From: Fimbriimonadales bacterium
GTDB lineage: Bacteria; Armatimonadota; Fimbriimonadia; Fimbriimonadales; GBS-DC
Reading direction: 5' to 3'
DNA length: 64,000 bases
Assembly: GCA_025998675.1 (NCBI GenBank)
Contig: AP024673.1
Coordinates: 1,391,221 to 1,455,220, forward strand
In this document: positions 9,912 to 18,271 of the stretch, piece by piece
Layout of the letters: each line of letters starts with the position of its first letter
How positions within the stretch are numbered: position 1 is the first letter of the stretch
Translations under genes and position numbers: made by a program
The notes under the pieces: generated by a model
Told to the model about the DNA's origin: nothing
The model's database searches: none
Seen by the model: only the letters and a program-made list of their open reading frames with translations

Positions 9912-11297
9912 CTACTCGACTCGGAATCGCGCCCCGCCGAATCGCACAAGGTCGCCTGCGCGGAGCGGCTGCTTGCTCACGCGCTGTTCGTTGACGAACA
10001 CGCCGTTGGTGCTGCCCAGGTCGTACACCACGAGCGCGCCGTTTTCGAGCGCGATTCGGGCGTGATGGCGGCTCACCGAGGGATCGGGGATGATGAGCGC
10101 GTTGTCCGTCTCGCGTCCGATGGTGAGTCCTGCAGGGGGGATGGCGATTCGCTGCCCTGCGAGCGCGCCGTCCAGCCCCACCAGCGCAGTGGCTTGCATC
10201 ACGGCGACGCCTGTCGGCGCGGCGGGATAGCTCTGCGGCGGCTGGGTCGGCATTGGTGCGGGCGTCGCGACGGGCGTGCAGGCGCACGCGCCCGTGAGCG
10301 GGTCCTGACGCTGCCCGCAGTAGGGACACACGCCCGGCGGCGTCGGCAGGGGCGGCGGGAGCGGCGAGCGCACAACATCGCGGGGCGCGTGCGCCGCCTG
10401 ACCCTCGCGCAGCTGAAACTGCGCCTGAAAACTGCCAATCTGCAGCAGGTCGCCGTCGTTCAGCTCGATCGGCGCGCTAATCGGCTGCCCGTTGACCGCC
10501 ATCGGCGCGAGCGGGATCAGCACATAGCCCCCACCCTGCTGTCGAATCTCGGCGTGTCGGGGCGCGACCTGCGGGTCGCCGCGCAGGGGTACATCCGCCA
10601 GCTCGTCGCGTCCCAGGTACGCCCCGTCGCGGTCAATCGGGTAGTCTTTGCCTTCGTTGCGCCCATACAGCACGCGCACCCACGCCGCGCGCGTCATCCA
10701 TTCCAGCAGCCCGATGAATAGTCCAATCCCTGCGCCGACCAGCGTCAGCGCGACGGCGCGCGAGGGCGCGCCTGACTCGCCCTCCGCACGCAGCGCGAAG
10801 CCGAACACCGAGCCAAGCGTGAGCGCCAGAAAGTCGAACAGTGCGCCGCCCAGTGCGCCGCCAATCGCGCCGCCGATTAACCCGTTGCGCATGCGCTTGG
10901 GCGAACGCGCCACAATCCCCTCCGACAGCCCCATCATCGCCCCGAACGCGCTCCAGCCCAGAATGCGCCCCACAATCAGCCCCAGGAACGGAACCGTCGC
11001 GCTCAGCACGCTGAAGAGTATCTGCCCGATGGTCAGCCCCACCCAGCCGCCGAGAACACCCACCCCCGCGCCCAGCGCGACCCCGCGCAGGATATGCTTG
11101 CCTGTGCCCAGCGACAGCCCCGTCGCCAGACCAATCATCGCGCCGACAAATAACCCTGAAATCGAGCCGAACAACGCGATGGATCCCCAGTCGACGGTAC
11201 GCCTGATGTCGTCGCTGATGAACGGCTCGTTCACGAACCACGCGAGCACGCCGCCCACCGCGCCGAACAGCATCAGGTAAATCAGCTTCGAGACCAT
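9912..11297 (-). CDS. membrane protein with two FHA domains and a zinc ribbon
   Basis: 461 residues. The first half (about 1-195) is a run of Gly-rich hydrophobic segments, probably several membrane helices (LFGAVGGVLAWF, VGVLGGWVGLTIGQ). Next comes an FHA-like domain (DRDGAYLGRDELADVPLRGD). A short Cys pair region (CPYCGQ...CAC) looks like a zinc ribbon, followed by a proline-rich linker and a second, canonical FHA domain (GRETDN, DPSVSRHHARI, LGSTNGVFVN). FHA domains bind phosphothreonine peptides, so a partner Ser/Thr kinase is expected but none is in the window. It starts 2 nt after the stop of the upstream FHA gene and is surely in one operon with it. Confidence 0.82.
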   Translation of the reverse strand: MVSKLIYLMLFGAVGGVLAWFVNEPFISDDIRRTVDWGSIALFGSISGLFVGAMIGLATGLSLGTGKHILRGVALGAGVGVLGGWVGLTIGQILFSVLSATVPFLGLIVGRILGWSAFGAMMGLSEGIVARSPKRMRNGLIGGAIGGALGGALFDFLALTLGSVFGFALRAEGESGAPSRAVALTLVGAGIGLFIGLLEWMTRAAWVRVLYGRNEGKDYPIDRDGAYLGRDELADVPLRGDPQVAPRHAEIRQQGGGYVLIPLAPMAVNGQPISAPIELNDGDLLQIGSFQAQFQLREGQAAHAPRDVVRSPLPPPLPTPPGVCPYCGQRQDPLTGACACTPVATPAPMPTQPPQSYPAAPTGVAVMQATALVGLDGALAGQRIAIPPAGLTIGRETDNALIIPDPSVSRHHARIALENGALVVYDLGSTNGVFVNEQRVSKQPLRAGDLVRFGGARFRVE

Positions 11298-11299
11298 CG

Positions 11300-12538
11300 C
11301 TACTCTACTCGGAACAGGCTCGCGCCGAGCTGGAGCGTGTCGCCCGCTTTGAGAGGCGTCGGCGCGCTGACCCGTACGCCGTTCACATAAGTGCCGTTCG
11401 TGCTGCCGAGGTCTTCAATCAGCGTCTGGTCGCCCTGACGCACAATCTGCGCGTGCGTGCGGCTGACGCCCATATCGTTCACCAGCGCAATCGCGTGGCT
11501 CGCTTCGCGCCCGATGGTCATCAGGTCGCCTGTGAGTTCGAATGCCTGCCCCGCGTAGGGTCCCTGCGTGGCGACGAGGCGCGCAGCAGGTCCCGCCGCG
11601 ACGGTGCTGGCGGCGGCGACGCCTGCGCCTGCGGTGGGATCTACGCCCGCGCTTTCCAGCGGCGGCAGGTCAGGCTGCGGCGGCGCGCTCGGTGTGGTAG
11701 ACGCGGCGCTCCCCTGCCCCGTCGGCGTGGCTTGCGGCAGCTCCACCCCCAGCTTGCTCATCGCCTCGCCGAGCTGTTGCGGTTTCTGCGTCGCCAGGCG
11801 TATCAAAAACAGAATCACCCCCACCGCCAGCGCCAGCGCGATTATGAACATCACAATCGCGCCAATCCGACTGGCTGCAGGCGTTTCGGCGTCGCCCTGC
11901 GCTTCTGCGGTTTTCGGGGCGATCTCCAGCGTGGCGACTGCGCCGCTCAGCGCCAGCTCAATGATGGGGACGCGCGCTTCACGCTCGGCTTTGAGGGTGG
12001 TCTCCTGCGTGGCTTTCTGGTCGTCGCCGTAGCGCGCCGTAATAGACACTTTGCCCAGCGGCACGCGCTCGAACACAAGAATCCCCTCCGCCGACGGCTC
12101 CAGCACACGCGTGTGGGTCTTGCCTTTGGCGTCAGTGATCTGCACCACGGCGCTGGCGACCGGCTTGCCCTGCGCCAGCAGGTTCACCTGCACCCGCGCA
12201 ACATGGCTCCAGCGCTCGCCCGTGATTTCGGTCTCCTCTTTGAGGTCTGCCGCCGTTAGCTGCACGAGGTTGCCCGTTTTCGCGTCGTACACCCAGAGCG
12301 CGGCGGCGCCTTCAGGCAGCTTCACGACGGTTGAGGCGTCGCTGGTTTTTTGCGGGGGGCTGAGCGGTTCGCCCTTCGCGTTCTCTGTCCACCACCAGCG
12401 CTCCCCTTCCCCTGTGAAACTGAGCGTCGTCTCGCGGGGCGCGGCAGGCTTCTGGTCAGCGGGCGGTTTTGTTTCCCCCTGCGCCAGTCCGCGCCCAAGC
12501 AGCAGCCCCAACAGCGCAATTGTGCATACGGCTCGCAT
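11300..12538 (-). CDS. secreted/anchored protein with C-terminal FHA domain
   Basis: 412 residues. A signal peptide (RAVCTIALLGLLLGRGLAQG) is followed by a beta-rich region, probably outside the membrane, with an Ig-like stretch (VNLLAQGKPVASAVVQI). One transmembrane helix follows at about 227-252 (IGAIVMFIIALALAVGVILF), then a Pro/Ala-rich linker and a C-terminal FHA domain (GREASH, GVSRTHAQI, LGSTNGTYVNG). The topology would place the FHA domain in the cytoplasm. It directly precedes the two-FHA membrane protein. The pair may act together in phospho-Thr-dependent envelope signalling, which is an inference. Confidence 0.82.
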   Translation of the reverse strand: MRAVCTIALLGLLLGRGLAQGETKPPADQKPAAPRETTLSFTGEGERWWWTENAKGEPLSPPQKTSDASTVVKLPEGAAALWVYDAKTGNLVQLTAADLKEETEITGERWSHVARVQVNLLAQGKPVASAVVQITDAKGKTHTRVLEPSAEGILVFERVPLGKVSITARYGDDQKATQETTLKAEREARVPIIELALSGAVATLEIAPKTAEAQGDAETPAASRIGAIVMFIIALALAVGVILFLIRLATQKPQQLGEAMSKLGVELPQATPTGQGSAASTTPSAPPQPDLPPLESAGVDPTAGAGVAAASTVAAGPAARLVATQGPYAGQAFELTGDLMTIGREASHAIALVNDMGVSRTHAQIVRQGDQTLIEDLGSTNGTYVNGVRVSAPTPLKAGDTLQLGASLFRVE

Positions 12539-12575
12539 GGAATCTTTGGATTCCCGTGCGCGCCGAAAGTTCCTG

Positions 12576-14696
12576 CTACGGCGCAGTATCCAGCAGAAAC
12601 GCTTCGCGTCGGCGCGTCTGTGCGTTGTAGCCGAAGCCGACGATATAGCGTCCGTTGGGCGAGACCGCGTAGGCGTCCATCAGCGTGCTGCCCGCGCTCA
12701 ACAGAGGCGCATACTCCTGACCCAGTGCGCGTAGCCCGCTGAGGCTATCCCAGAATGCTGCCGCGCCGTTTCCCGCGCCGACGACGATCGAGCCGTCCGC
12801 CGAGACCGACCGCGCGGTCATCAGTCCCAGCGCGCGCATGCCCTCCGACGCGCTCCAGCGAAAACCCTGCCAGCGTCCGGAAGCGTTTCGGCTCACGCCC
12901 ACGATGAATCTGCCGTCTGCCGAGACGCCGTAGGCGATGCTCTCGTACCCGCCCAGCGTGCCCAGCGCCTGCATCCCGCCCGCTTGTGTCCAGCGAAAGG
13001 CGCGCAGGTCGCCTTTGGTGTCCGCGCCGTAGCCGACCGCTGTGCTACCGTCTGCCGAGAGCGCGGTCGCGTAGCAATCGCGCCCGCCCAGCGTGCCCAG
13101 CGGGGCAGCCATGTTCAGCGCGTTCCAGACGACGGCTTGCCAGCGTCCGCTGCTGTTGCGGGTCGTGCCCACGATGGCGTTCCCGCTAACGGCGGTCGCC
13201 ATGCTGTTGCCGCCGCCGATGAGCGTCGGGAGCGTCTGCATCTGCCCGTTCTGCCACAGGAACGCGAAGGCGCGTCCCGTGCTGTCCGTACAGTACCCGC
13301 TGACGCGGTTGCCGTCGTTCGAGACGCCTGTGGCGTAGCTGCCCGTGAGCGTACCCAGCACGCCCAGCGCCTGCATGCCGCCTGCCTGCGTCCAGCGGAA
13401 GGCGCGCCAGCGTCCCGCCGCGTCCTGGCTGGAACCGACCACCACGCCGTTGTCCGAGACGCCCGTCGCCATGCTCGCGCGCCCACCCAGCGTGCCCAGC
13501 CAGCGGAGCGTACCCAACCATTCCCCGCCCATGTCCAGCACGAACGGCTCGTAGCGACCGCGCGCCGCGTTGTAGCCGCGCCCCACCACGAATCGCCGCG
13601 TCTCCGACACAAACTGCGCATCTTCCAGGAAGGAGCCTGAACTCAGCAACGCGCTGTAGCGCTGGCTCAAATCAACCATCCCGCGCTGTTCCGTCCACAG
13701 CACCGCGCGCAGCTGCCCCTGAGTGTTTTCGGAGCTGCCCACGAGCATGCGGCCGCCGCGGATGCCCCAGTGGAGGATGCTCCACCCGCCGCCCAGCGAG
13801 CCGAGGCTTTGTGTCCCGCCGCTGACCCAGCGCACCGCCAGCATATTGCCGCTGGCGTCGGCGGCGTTGCCGTAGATGACGCTCCCGTCCATCGAGACGC
13901 CCGCCGCGCTACTGTAGCCGCCGCCCAGCGCGCCCAGGTCCTGCATTCCGCTGGAAGCCGTCCAGCGGAACGCCCGCAGGTTGCCCTCCGCATCTTCCGA
14001 CACCCCCACAATCACCTGCCCATCGGCGGAGATGCCCGTGACGCTGCTCCAGTTGCCCCCCAGCGTGCCGAGATTTTGTATCCCGCCCGAAGCCGTCCAG
14101 CGGAACGCCCGCAGGCTCCCGTCGCTGAGATCCGCGTCGCCCACGACCACACTGCCATCGTGAGAAACATACTTCGCTTCGCTGTAGGTTCCCCCACTCA
14201 GTATCCCCAGATTCTGCATGCCCGCCTGCGTCCAGCGGAACGCCCGCAGGTTGCCCTCGGCGTCTTCCGACACCCCAACAATCACCTGCCCATCGGCGGA
14301 GATGGCGTTCACTTCGCTCCACACGCCGCCCAGCGAACCGATGGAGCGCATCCCTCCTGACGCCGTCCAGCGGAACGCCATATACGCCCCATTTGCGTTT
14401 TCCGAAGAGCCAGCAATCACGCTTCCATCCGCCGACACAGCGGTCGCCGCGCTCCAGCGTCCGCCGAGTGTGCCCAGATTTTGCATGCCTCCCGTCGGCG
14501 TCCAGCGAAAGGCGCGGCTCTCGCCGTTGCTCAGCGTCGTCTCGCCCACAACCGTCATACCGTTGGCAGAGACGGCGTTCACCTCGCTCCACTCGCCGCC
14601 GAGCGCGCCCAGCCAGTGGAGCTGTTGCGCCCAAACGACGCTGGTGACGCCCACAAGGCACACAATCCCTATCCCCAGACGCTTGCAGCGACGCAT
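12576..14696 (-). CDS. secreted HAF-repeat protein
   Basis: 706 residues. The start is ATG 14696, which begins a signal peptide (RLGIGIVCLVGVTSVVWAQ). The remainder is more than a dozen copies of a repeat of roughly 45-50 residues with the pattern LGxLGG...A.AVSADGxxVVGxSxNxxGxxRAFRW, the probable extracellular HAF repeat family. Two copies of a longer closing unit (YSALLSSGS/YAPLLSAGS then FVVGRGYN or YIVGFGYN) split the protein into two halves, which suggests an old internal duplication. Function is unknown for the family. It runs divergently from fliM with 91 bp between the two starts. Confidence 0.85.
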   Translation of the reverse strand: MRRCKRLGIGIVCLVGVTSVVWAQQLHWLGALGGEWSEVNAVSANGMTVVGETTLSNGESRAFRWTPTGGMQNLGTLGGRWSAATAVSADGSVIAGSSENANGAYMAFRWTASGGMRSIGSLGGVWSEVNAISADGQVIVGVSEDAEGNLRAFRWTQAGMQNLGILSGGTYSEAKYVSHDGSVVVGDADLSDGSLRAFRWTASGGIQNLGTLGGNWSSVTGISADGQVIVGVSEDAEGNLRAFRWTASSGMQDLGALGGGYSSAAGVSMDGSVIYGNAADASGNMLAVRWVSGGTQSLGSLGGGWSILHWGIRGGRMLVGSSENTQGQLRAVLWTEQRGMVDLSQRYSALLSSGSFLEDAQFVSETRRFVVGRGYNAARGRYEPFVLDMGGEWLGTLRWLGTLGGRASMATGVSDNGVVVGSSQDAAGRWRAFRWTQAGGMQALGVLGTLTGSYATGVSNDGNRVSGYCTDSTGRAFAFLWQNGQMQTLPTLIGGGNSMATAVSGNAIVGTTRNSSGRWQAVVWNALNMAAPLGTLGGRDCYATALSADGSTAVGYGADTKGDLRAFRWTQAGGMQALGTLGGYESIAYGVSADGRFIVGVSRNASGRWQGFRWSASEGMRALGLMTARSVSADGSIVVGAGNGAAAFWDSLSGLRALGQEYAPLLSAGSTLMDAYAVSPNGRYIVGFGYNAQTRRREAFLLDTAP

Positions 14697-14787
14697 ACCG
14701 CAGAGGTTATTCCATAACAGGCGCACCTGCAAAAAAGGCTGGCGAATGCCGATAATTCGCGCGAGTGTCCCACGGGAGGCAACCAGT

Positions 14788-15798
14788 GTGAGCGAGATTC
14801 TATCACAGGCGGAGATTGAGGCGTTGCTGGCGTCGCTCTCGGCAGAGGAGGGTTCCGTTGGCGACTTCGCTGCGCCTGTCGCCGCGCCCGTCGGCGGCGG
14901 TACATCCGTCAGTCGCAAACCTATCTCCTACGAGGTCTACGATTTTCGCCGCCCCGACAAGTTCTCGCGCGACCAGCTGCGCACCCTGCAGATGGTGTTC
15001 GAAACCTTCGCGCGGCTCTGCTCGACGAACCTCGCCACCTATCTGCGCACGCCCATCCACATCGAACTCATCTCGCTGGAGCAGATTCCTTACGAGGACT
15101 ACCTGCGCTCGCTCAAGCAGTCCGCCTTCATCGTGTTCAGCGCGCCGCCCCTCTCAGGCGAGGCGGTGCTGGAGATGGAGTTCGCGCTCGTGTTCACCAT
15201 GCTCGATCGCCTGTTGGGCGGGGTCGGCAAGCCTGTTGAGCGCACTGCGTTTACGGAGATTGAAAAGCCGCTGGTGCTGGCGCTCGCCGAGCGTATGCTG
15301 ATGGCGTACCGCAGCGCGTGGGAGAGCATTCTGCAGGTAGACCCGAAGATCGAGACGCTGGAAACCAGCGCACAGTTCGTGCAGATTGCCCCGCCCAGCG
15401 ACATTGTGATTACCGTGCTGATGGAGGCGCGCTTCGGCGATCGGCGCGACGCGATGAGCCTGTGCGTGCCGCACATGGTCATCAAGCCCATCACGCCGCG
15501 CCTCAGCTCACAGAACTGGGTCTCCAGCGCTGGCAAACGCACCACCCCCATGCTGCGCCGCATGCTGACTCAGCACCTCCACCGCACCGCAGTCACCTGC
15601 CACGCGCGGCTGGGCAAGACGCGCATGCGCCTCAGCGAGCTGCTCCAGCTCAAAGTCGGCGATACCCTGATGCTGGACACGCCTGTGAACGGCAAGATTG
15701 ACCTGCTGGCAGAAAATCGCGTGAAGTTTCGCGGCAAGCCCGCCGTGCGCAACCGACGGCTGGTGGTCGCAATTACGGATGTCGTTTCGGAGGATTGA
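14788..15798 (+). CDS. fliM: flagellar motor switch protein FliM
   Basis: 336 residues. The start is GTG 14788 with GGGAGG upstream; the longer open frame to 14218 is antisense to the HAF gene and is rejected. The N-terminal LSQAEIEALLASL is the CheY-P binding motif. The middle CheC-like domain (YDFRRPDKFSRDQLRTLQ, then FARLCSTNLATYLR) and the C-terminal SpoA domain (VGDTLMLDTPVNGKIDLL) follow in the usual order. It forms the C-ring that switches rotation and is the first gene of fliM-fliN-fliO-fliP. Confidence 0.95.
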   Translation: MSEILSQAEIEALLASLSAEEGSVGDFAAPVAAPVGGGTSVSRKPISYEVYDFRRPDKFSRDQLRTLQMVFETFARLCSTNLATYLRTPIHIELISLEQIPYEDYLRSLKQSAFIVFSAPPLSGEAVLEMEFALVFTMLDRLLGGVGKPVERTAFTEIEKPLVLALAERMLMAYRSAWESILQVDPKIETLETSAQFVQIAPPSDIVITVLMEARFGDRRDAMSLCVPHMVIKPITPRLSSQNWVSSAGKRTTPMLRRMLTQHLHRTAVTCHARLGKTRMRLSELLQLKVGDTLMLDTPVNGKIDLLAENRVKFRGKPAVRNRRLVVAITDVVSED

Positions 15799-15801
15799 AC
15801 C

Positions 15802-16764
15802 GTGAGCGAAGTTTCGGCGGAACTGTTGACGCAATTCGTGGTGAAGCAGGCGCAGGTGTGGCAAAGCGTCGCCATGTACCTGTCCGAGCAGAACAACACG
15901 CTGGTCGAAATCCCGACGCCCCAGTCGAGCGCGGTACCGATTAGCGACCTGACGGGGCTGACCACAGATACGGTACTGCATCTTCAGGCGCAGTTTGCCG
16001 AGCAGAGCGACGCGCCCTGCCTGTTTATCGTGGGCGAGCAGCCCAGCGAGCGCGCTGCAAACGAACGCGCGCTGCTGGAAGCGACGCTGGGTAGTGCGCC
16101 CGACGCTATCGACGACGCCGCCCTTAGCGCCGTACAAGCCTTCGGACAGCACCTGATGCAGGGGCTGGCGATTGCGTTCGGCAACCTCACCAGCAAGACC
16201 TTCACACCCGATCAGATCATCGCCAGCTACGAGCCAATTGTGTTCCCCTCCAACTTCCTGACGGTCGACGAGGTCATCGCCACACGCTTCACAATACAGA
16301 TTCCTGAACGCGCGCCCTTCACGCTTACCTGGCTGCTGACGGAAAATCTGGCGCGCGCCCTGCTGGGAATGCCGCCCGCCGAGTCGGACCCGTTCCAGTC
16401 GTTGCTCCTCAATTCAGAGGCAGCGCCTTCCGCACCCGCACCCACTGCCGCGCCTGCAACTGTTGGGTTCAACCCCTTTGCGGACGCCGACGATACGCCC
16501 GAACGCAACCTTGACCTGCTGATGGACATTCCGCTGGAGGTGTCGGTCGAGCTGGGGCGCGTGACCATGCTGATTCGGGAACTGCTGGAGGTCGGCACGG
16601 GTTCGATTGTGGAACTGCAGAAAGCGGCGGGTGAGCCTGTGGAGGTGCTGGTGAACGGCAGGCTCATCGCACGGGGCGAGGTGGTCGTGGTGGAGGACAA
16701 CTTCGCCGTGCGCATCACCGAAATCCTTTCGCCTGTCGAACGCATCCAGCGATTGGGAGCATAG
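15802..16764 (+). CDS. fliN: flagellar motor switch protein FliN/FliY type
   Basis: 320 residues, longer than classical FliN (about 100-140). The last 80 residues are the SpoA/FliN domain (LMDIPLEVSVELGRV, then GSIVELQKAAGEPVEVLVNG). The first 200 residues resemble a degenerate CheC-like region, as in FliY of Firmicutes, joined by an Ala/Pro linker. I do not see clear CheC phosphatase signature residues. The start is GTG 15802, 3 nt after the fliM stop. It binds FliM in the C-ring. Confidence 0.9.
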   Translation: MSEVSAELLTQFVVKQAQVWQSVAMYLSEQNNTLVEIPTPQSSAVPISDLTGLTTDTVLHLQAQFAEQSDAPCLFIVGEQPSERAANERALLEATLGSAPDAIDDAALSAVQAFGQHLMQGLAIAFGNLTSKTFTPDQIIASYEPIVFPSNFLTVDEVIATRFTIQIPERAPFTLTWLLTENLARALLGMPPAESDPFQSLLLNSEAAPSAPAPTAAPATVGFNPFADADDTPERNLDLLMDIPLEVSVELGRVTMLIRELLEVGTGSIVELQKAAGEPVEVLVNGRLIARGEVVVVEDNFAVRITEILSPVERIQRLGA

Positions 16765-16766
16765 CC

Positions 16767-17333
16767 ATGAGACGCCTGATGGCAACATACCTTTTAAGCG
16801 CCGTAATTTTCGGGGCGTGGGCGCAGGAGTCGCCCGACGGGCTGGCGCCTGGGGCGTTCGGCACACGCTCTGGCGCGCCCATCCAGCGCATCGCCGCGCC
16901 TGACAATTCATCCAGTGGGTGGGCGCAACTGGGCGTCGCGCTGCTGATTGTGGCGGTCGGCTTGCGCTGGGGGCTGCCGCGCCTGCTGCGCTGGGCGGGC
17001 AAAACGGGCGACGGCTCGCCTGTGGACGGGCAGATACGCATTCTCGAGACGCGCAGCGCAGTCGGCGGGAGCCTCATGCTCGTCAAGGCGCGCGACAAGC
17101 TGTTGCTGGTGGGCGCAACGCCGCAGGGGATGCATCTGCTTGCCGACCTGACCGACACGCTCCCGAAAGCGGAGGCGACCGCGCCCTTAGAAAGCGCGTT
17201 CGAGCAGGTGTTGCGTCAGGCGCGCCCCGTCGCTCCGCCGCCCGACCTGCAGCAGGAAGCCGCCGCGCATGTCCAATCGCGCCTGCGGCAGACCCGCGCC
17301 CACCTGCAGAGCCTGCTCGGAGGGAGGGGATGA
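16767..17333 (+). CDS. fliO: flagellar biosynthesis protein FliO
   Basis: 188 residues. A short signal-like segment (YLLSAVIFGAWAQ) is followed by one transmembrane helix at about 50-70 (LGVALLIVAVGLRWGLPRLL) and a small cytoplasmic beta domain (IRILETRSAVGGSLMLVKAR, then KLLLVGATPQG) typical of FliO. FliO helps assemble FliP into the export gate. The stop overlaps an ATG in the fliP frame (ATGA). Confidence 0.88.
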   Translation: MRRLMATYLLSAVIFGAWAQESPDGLAPGAFGTRSGAPIQRIAAPDNSSSGWAQLGVALLIVAVGLRWGLPRLLRWAGKTGDGSPVDGQIRILETRSAVGGSLMLVKARDKLLLVGATPQGMHLLADLTDTLPKAEATAPLESAFEQVLRQARPVAPPPDLQQEAAAHVQSRLRQTRAHLQSLLGGRG

Positions 17334-18238
17334 ATCGCTCTGAGTATTGTTGCCGTGCGTTTTCGGCAGTCGCTTTGTCCGCGTGCGCGCTCAGGCGTGT
17401 GATTTGGAGTGCGGAAGCTCCGCTTCCGCACTCCATAAAAACGGCGATTTGCACACATGCTACCACTCTAACGCAAAGACACTTAACGCCCATCCGCTTT
17501 TTGCTAACGCTTCTCCTCTTCACTTTCACCCTGCTCCTGCCAGCTGTTGCGCAGGAGACGATTCCCCTGCCCCGCGTGAGCGTGGAGGTGGGCACGGCGC
17601 GCAACCCGCAGGAGGTCTCTACCTCGCTGCAGATTCTGGCGATTTTGACCCTGCTGTCGGTCGCGCCCTCCATTTTGCTGATGATGACCGCCTTCACGCG
17701 CATCGTGATTGTGCTGTCATTCCTCAAGAGCGCGCTCGGCACGCCGAACATCCCCCCGACGCCCGTGATTATCGGGCTGAGCCTGTTTCTGACCTTCTAT
17801 GTGATGGCGCCCACGCTCGACGAGATTAACCGCACCGCGCTGCAGCCCTATATGCAGCAGCAAATCACCTTCCCGCAAGCCCTCGAACGCGCCGAGAAAC
17901 CCATCCGCGCCTTCATGTTACGCCAGACCTACACCGAAGACCTGAACCTGTTCATTCGCCTGAGCAAGCAGCCGCCGCCCCGCACCGCCGACGAACTGCC
18001 GATGACCGTTCTCATCCCCGCCTTCATGCTCAGCGAACTCAAAACGGCGTTCATCATCGGCTTTTACATCTACATCCCGTTTCTGGTGATTGACCTCATC
18101 GTGGCGAGCATCCTGCTCTCGATGGGGATGATGATGCTCCCGCCCGTGGTGGTCTCGATGCCTGCGAAGTTGCTGGTGTTCACGCTGGCGAACGGCTGGA
18201 ATGTGCTGGCGCAGGCGCTGGTGCAGGGCTTTCGGTAG
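17330..18238 (+). CDS. fliP: flagellar export gate protein FliP, start region invaded by a repeat
   Basis: From ATG 17330, which overlaps the fliO stop, the protein would have 302 residues, but the first 50 or so are encoded by an inserted repeat (17341-17485). The real FliP sequence begins around FLLTLLLFTFTLLLPAVAQ, a signal peptide. Starting at TTG 17501 would give 245 residues, close to the usual FliP length. The conserved core is intact: LTLLSVAPSILLMMTAFTRI, then FLTFYVMAP, ELKTAFIIGFYIYIPFLVID and the C-terminal VVVSMPAKLLVF. FliP forms the FliPQR export pore. No fliQ or fliR follows, since rimO comes next. The core call is sure; the start is not. Confidence 0.9.
   Translation: MNRSEYCCRAFSAVALSACALRRVIWSAEAPLPHSIKTAICTHATTLTQRHLTPIRFLLTLLLFTFTLLLPAVAQETIPLPRVSVEVGTARNPQEVSTSLQILAILTLLSVAPSILLMMTAFTRIVIVLSFLKSALGTPNIPPTPVIIGLSLFLTFYVMAPTLDEINRTALQPYMQQQITFPQALERAEKPIRAFMLRQTYTEDLNLFIRLSKQPPPRTADELPMTVLIPAFMLSELKTAFIIGFYIYIPFLVIDLIVASILLSMGMMMLPPVVVSMPAKLLVFTLANGWNVLAQALVQGFR
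17341..17485 (+). mobile_element. degenerate copy A1 of the 160-bp TA inverted-repeat element
   Basis: The left end (TGAGTATTGTTGC) and right end (GCAAAGACACTTA) match the ends of the three full copies further right. Inside, the TTTTC.GC...GTCCGCG stretch and the hairpin GGAGTGCGGAAGC...GCACTCC align with them. The copy is 145 bp, shortened in the central palindrome. It lies 7 bp after the fliO stop and supplies most of the apparent N-terminus of FliP. Confidence 0.75.
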
Positions 18239-18257
18239 GGCGGCGCCGCGCGTCGGG

Positions 18258-18263
18258 TACACT
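18258..18263 (+). promoter_or_regulatory. probable -10 element of leaderless rimO
   Basis: TACACT ends 8 nt before ATG 18272, and no Shine-Dalgarno sequence is present. Same spacing as for nagA. Confidence 0.5.
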
Positions 18264-18271
18264 TGAGCGCG

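Noticed and set aside
14218-14787. N-terminal extension of fliM
   Set aside because: Antisense to the HAF gene; the FliM motif LSQAEIEALL follows GTG 14788, which has its own ribosome site.
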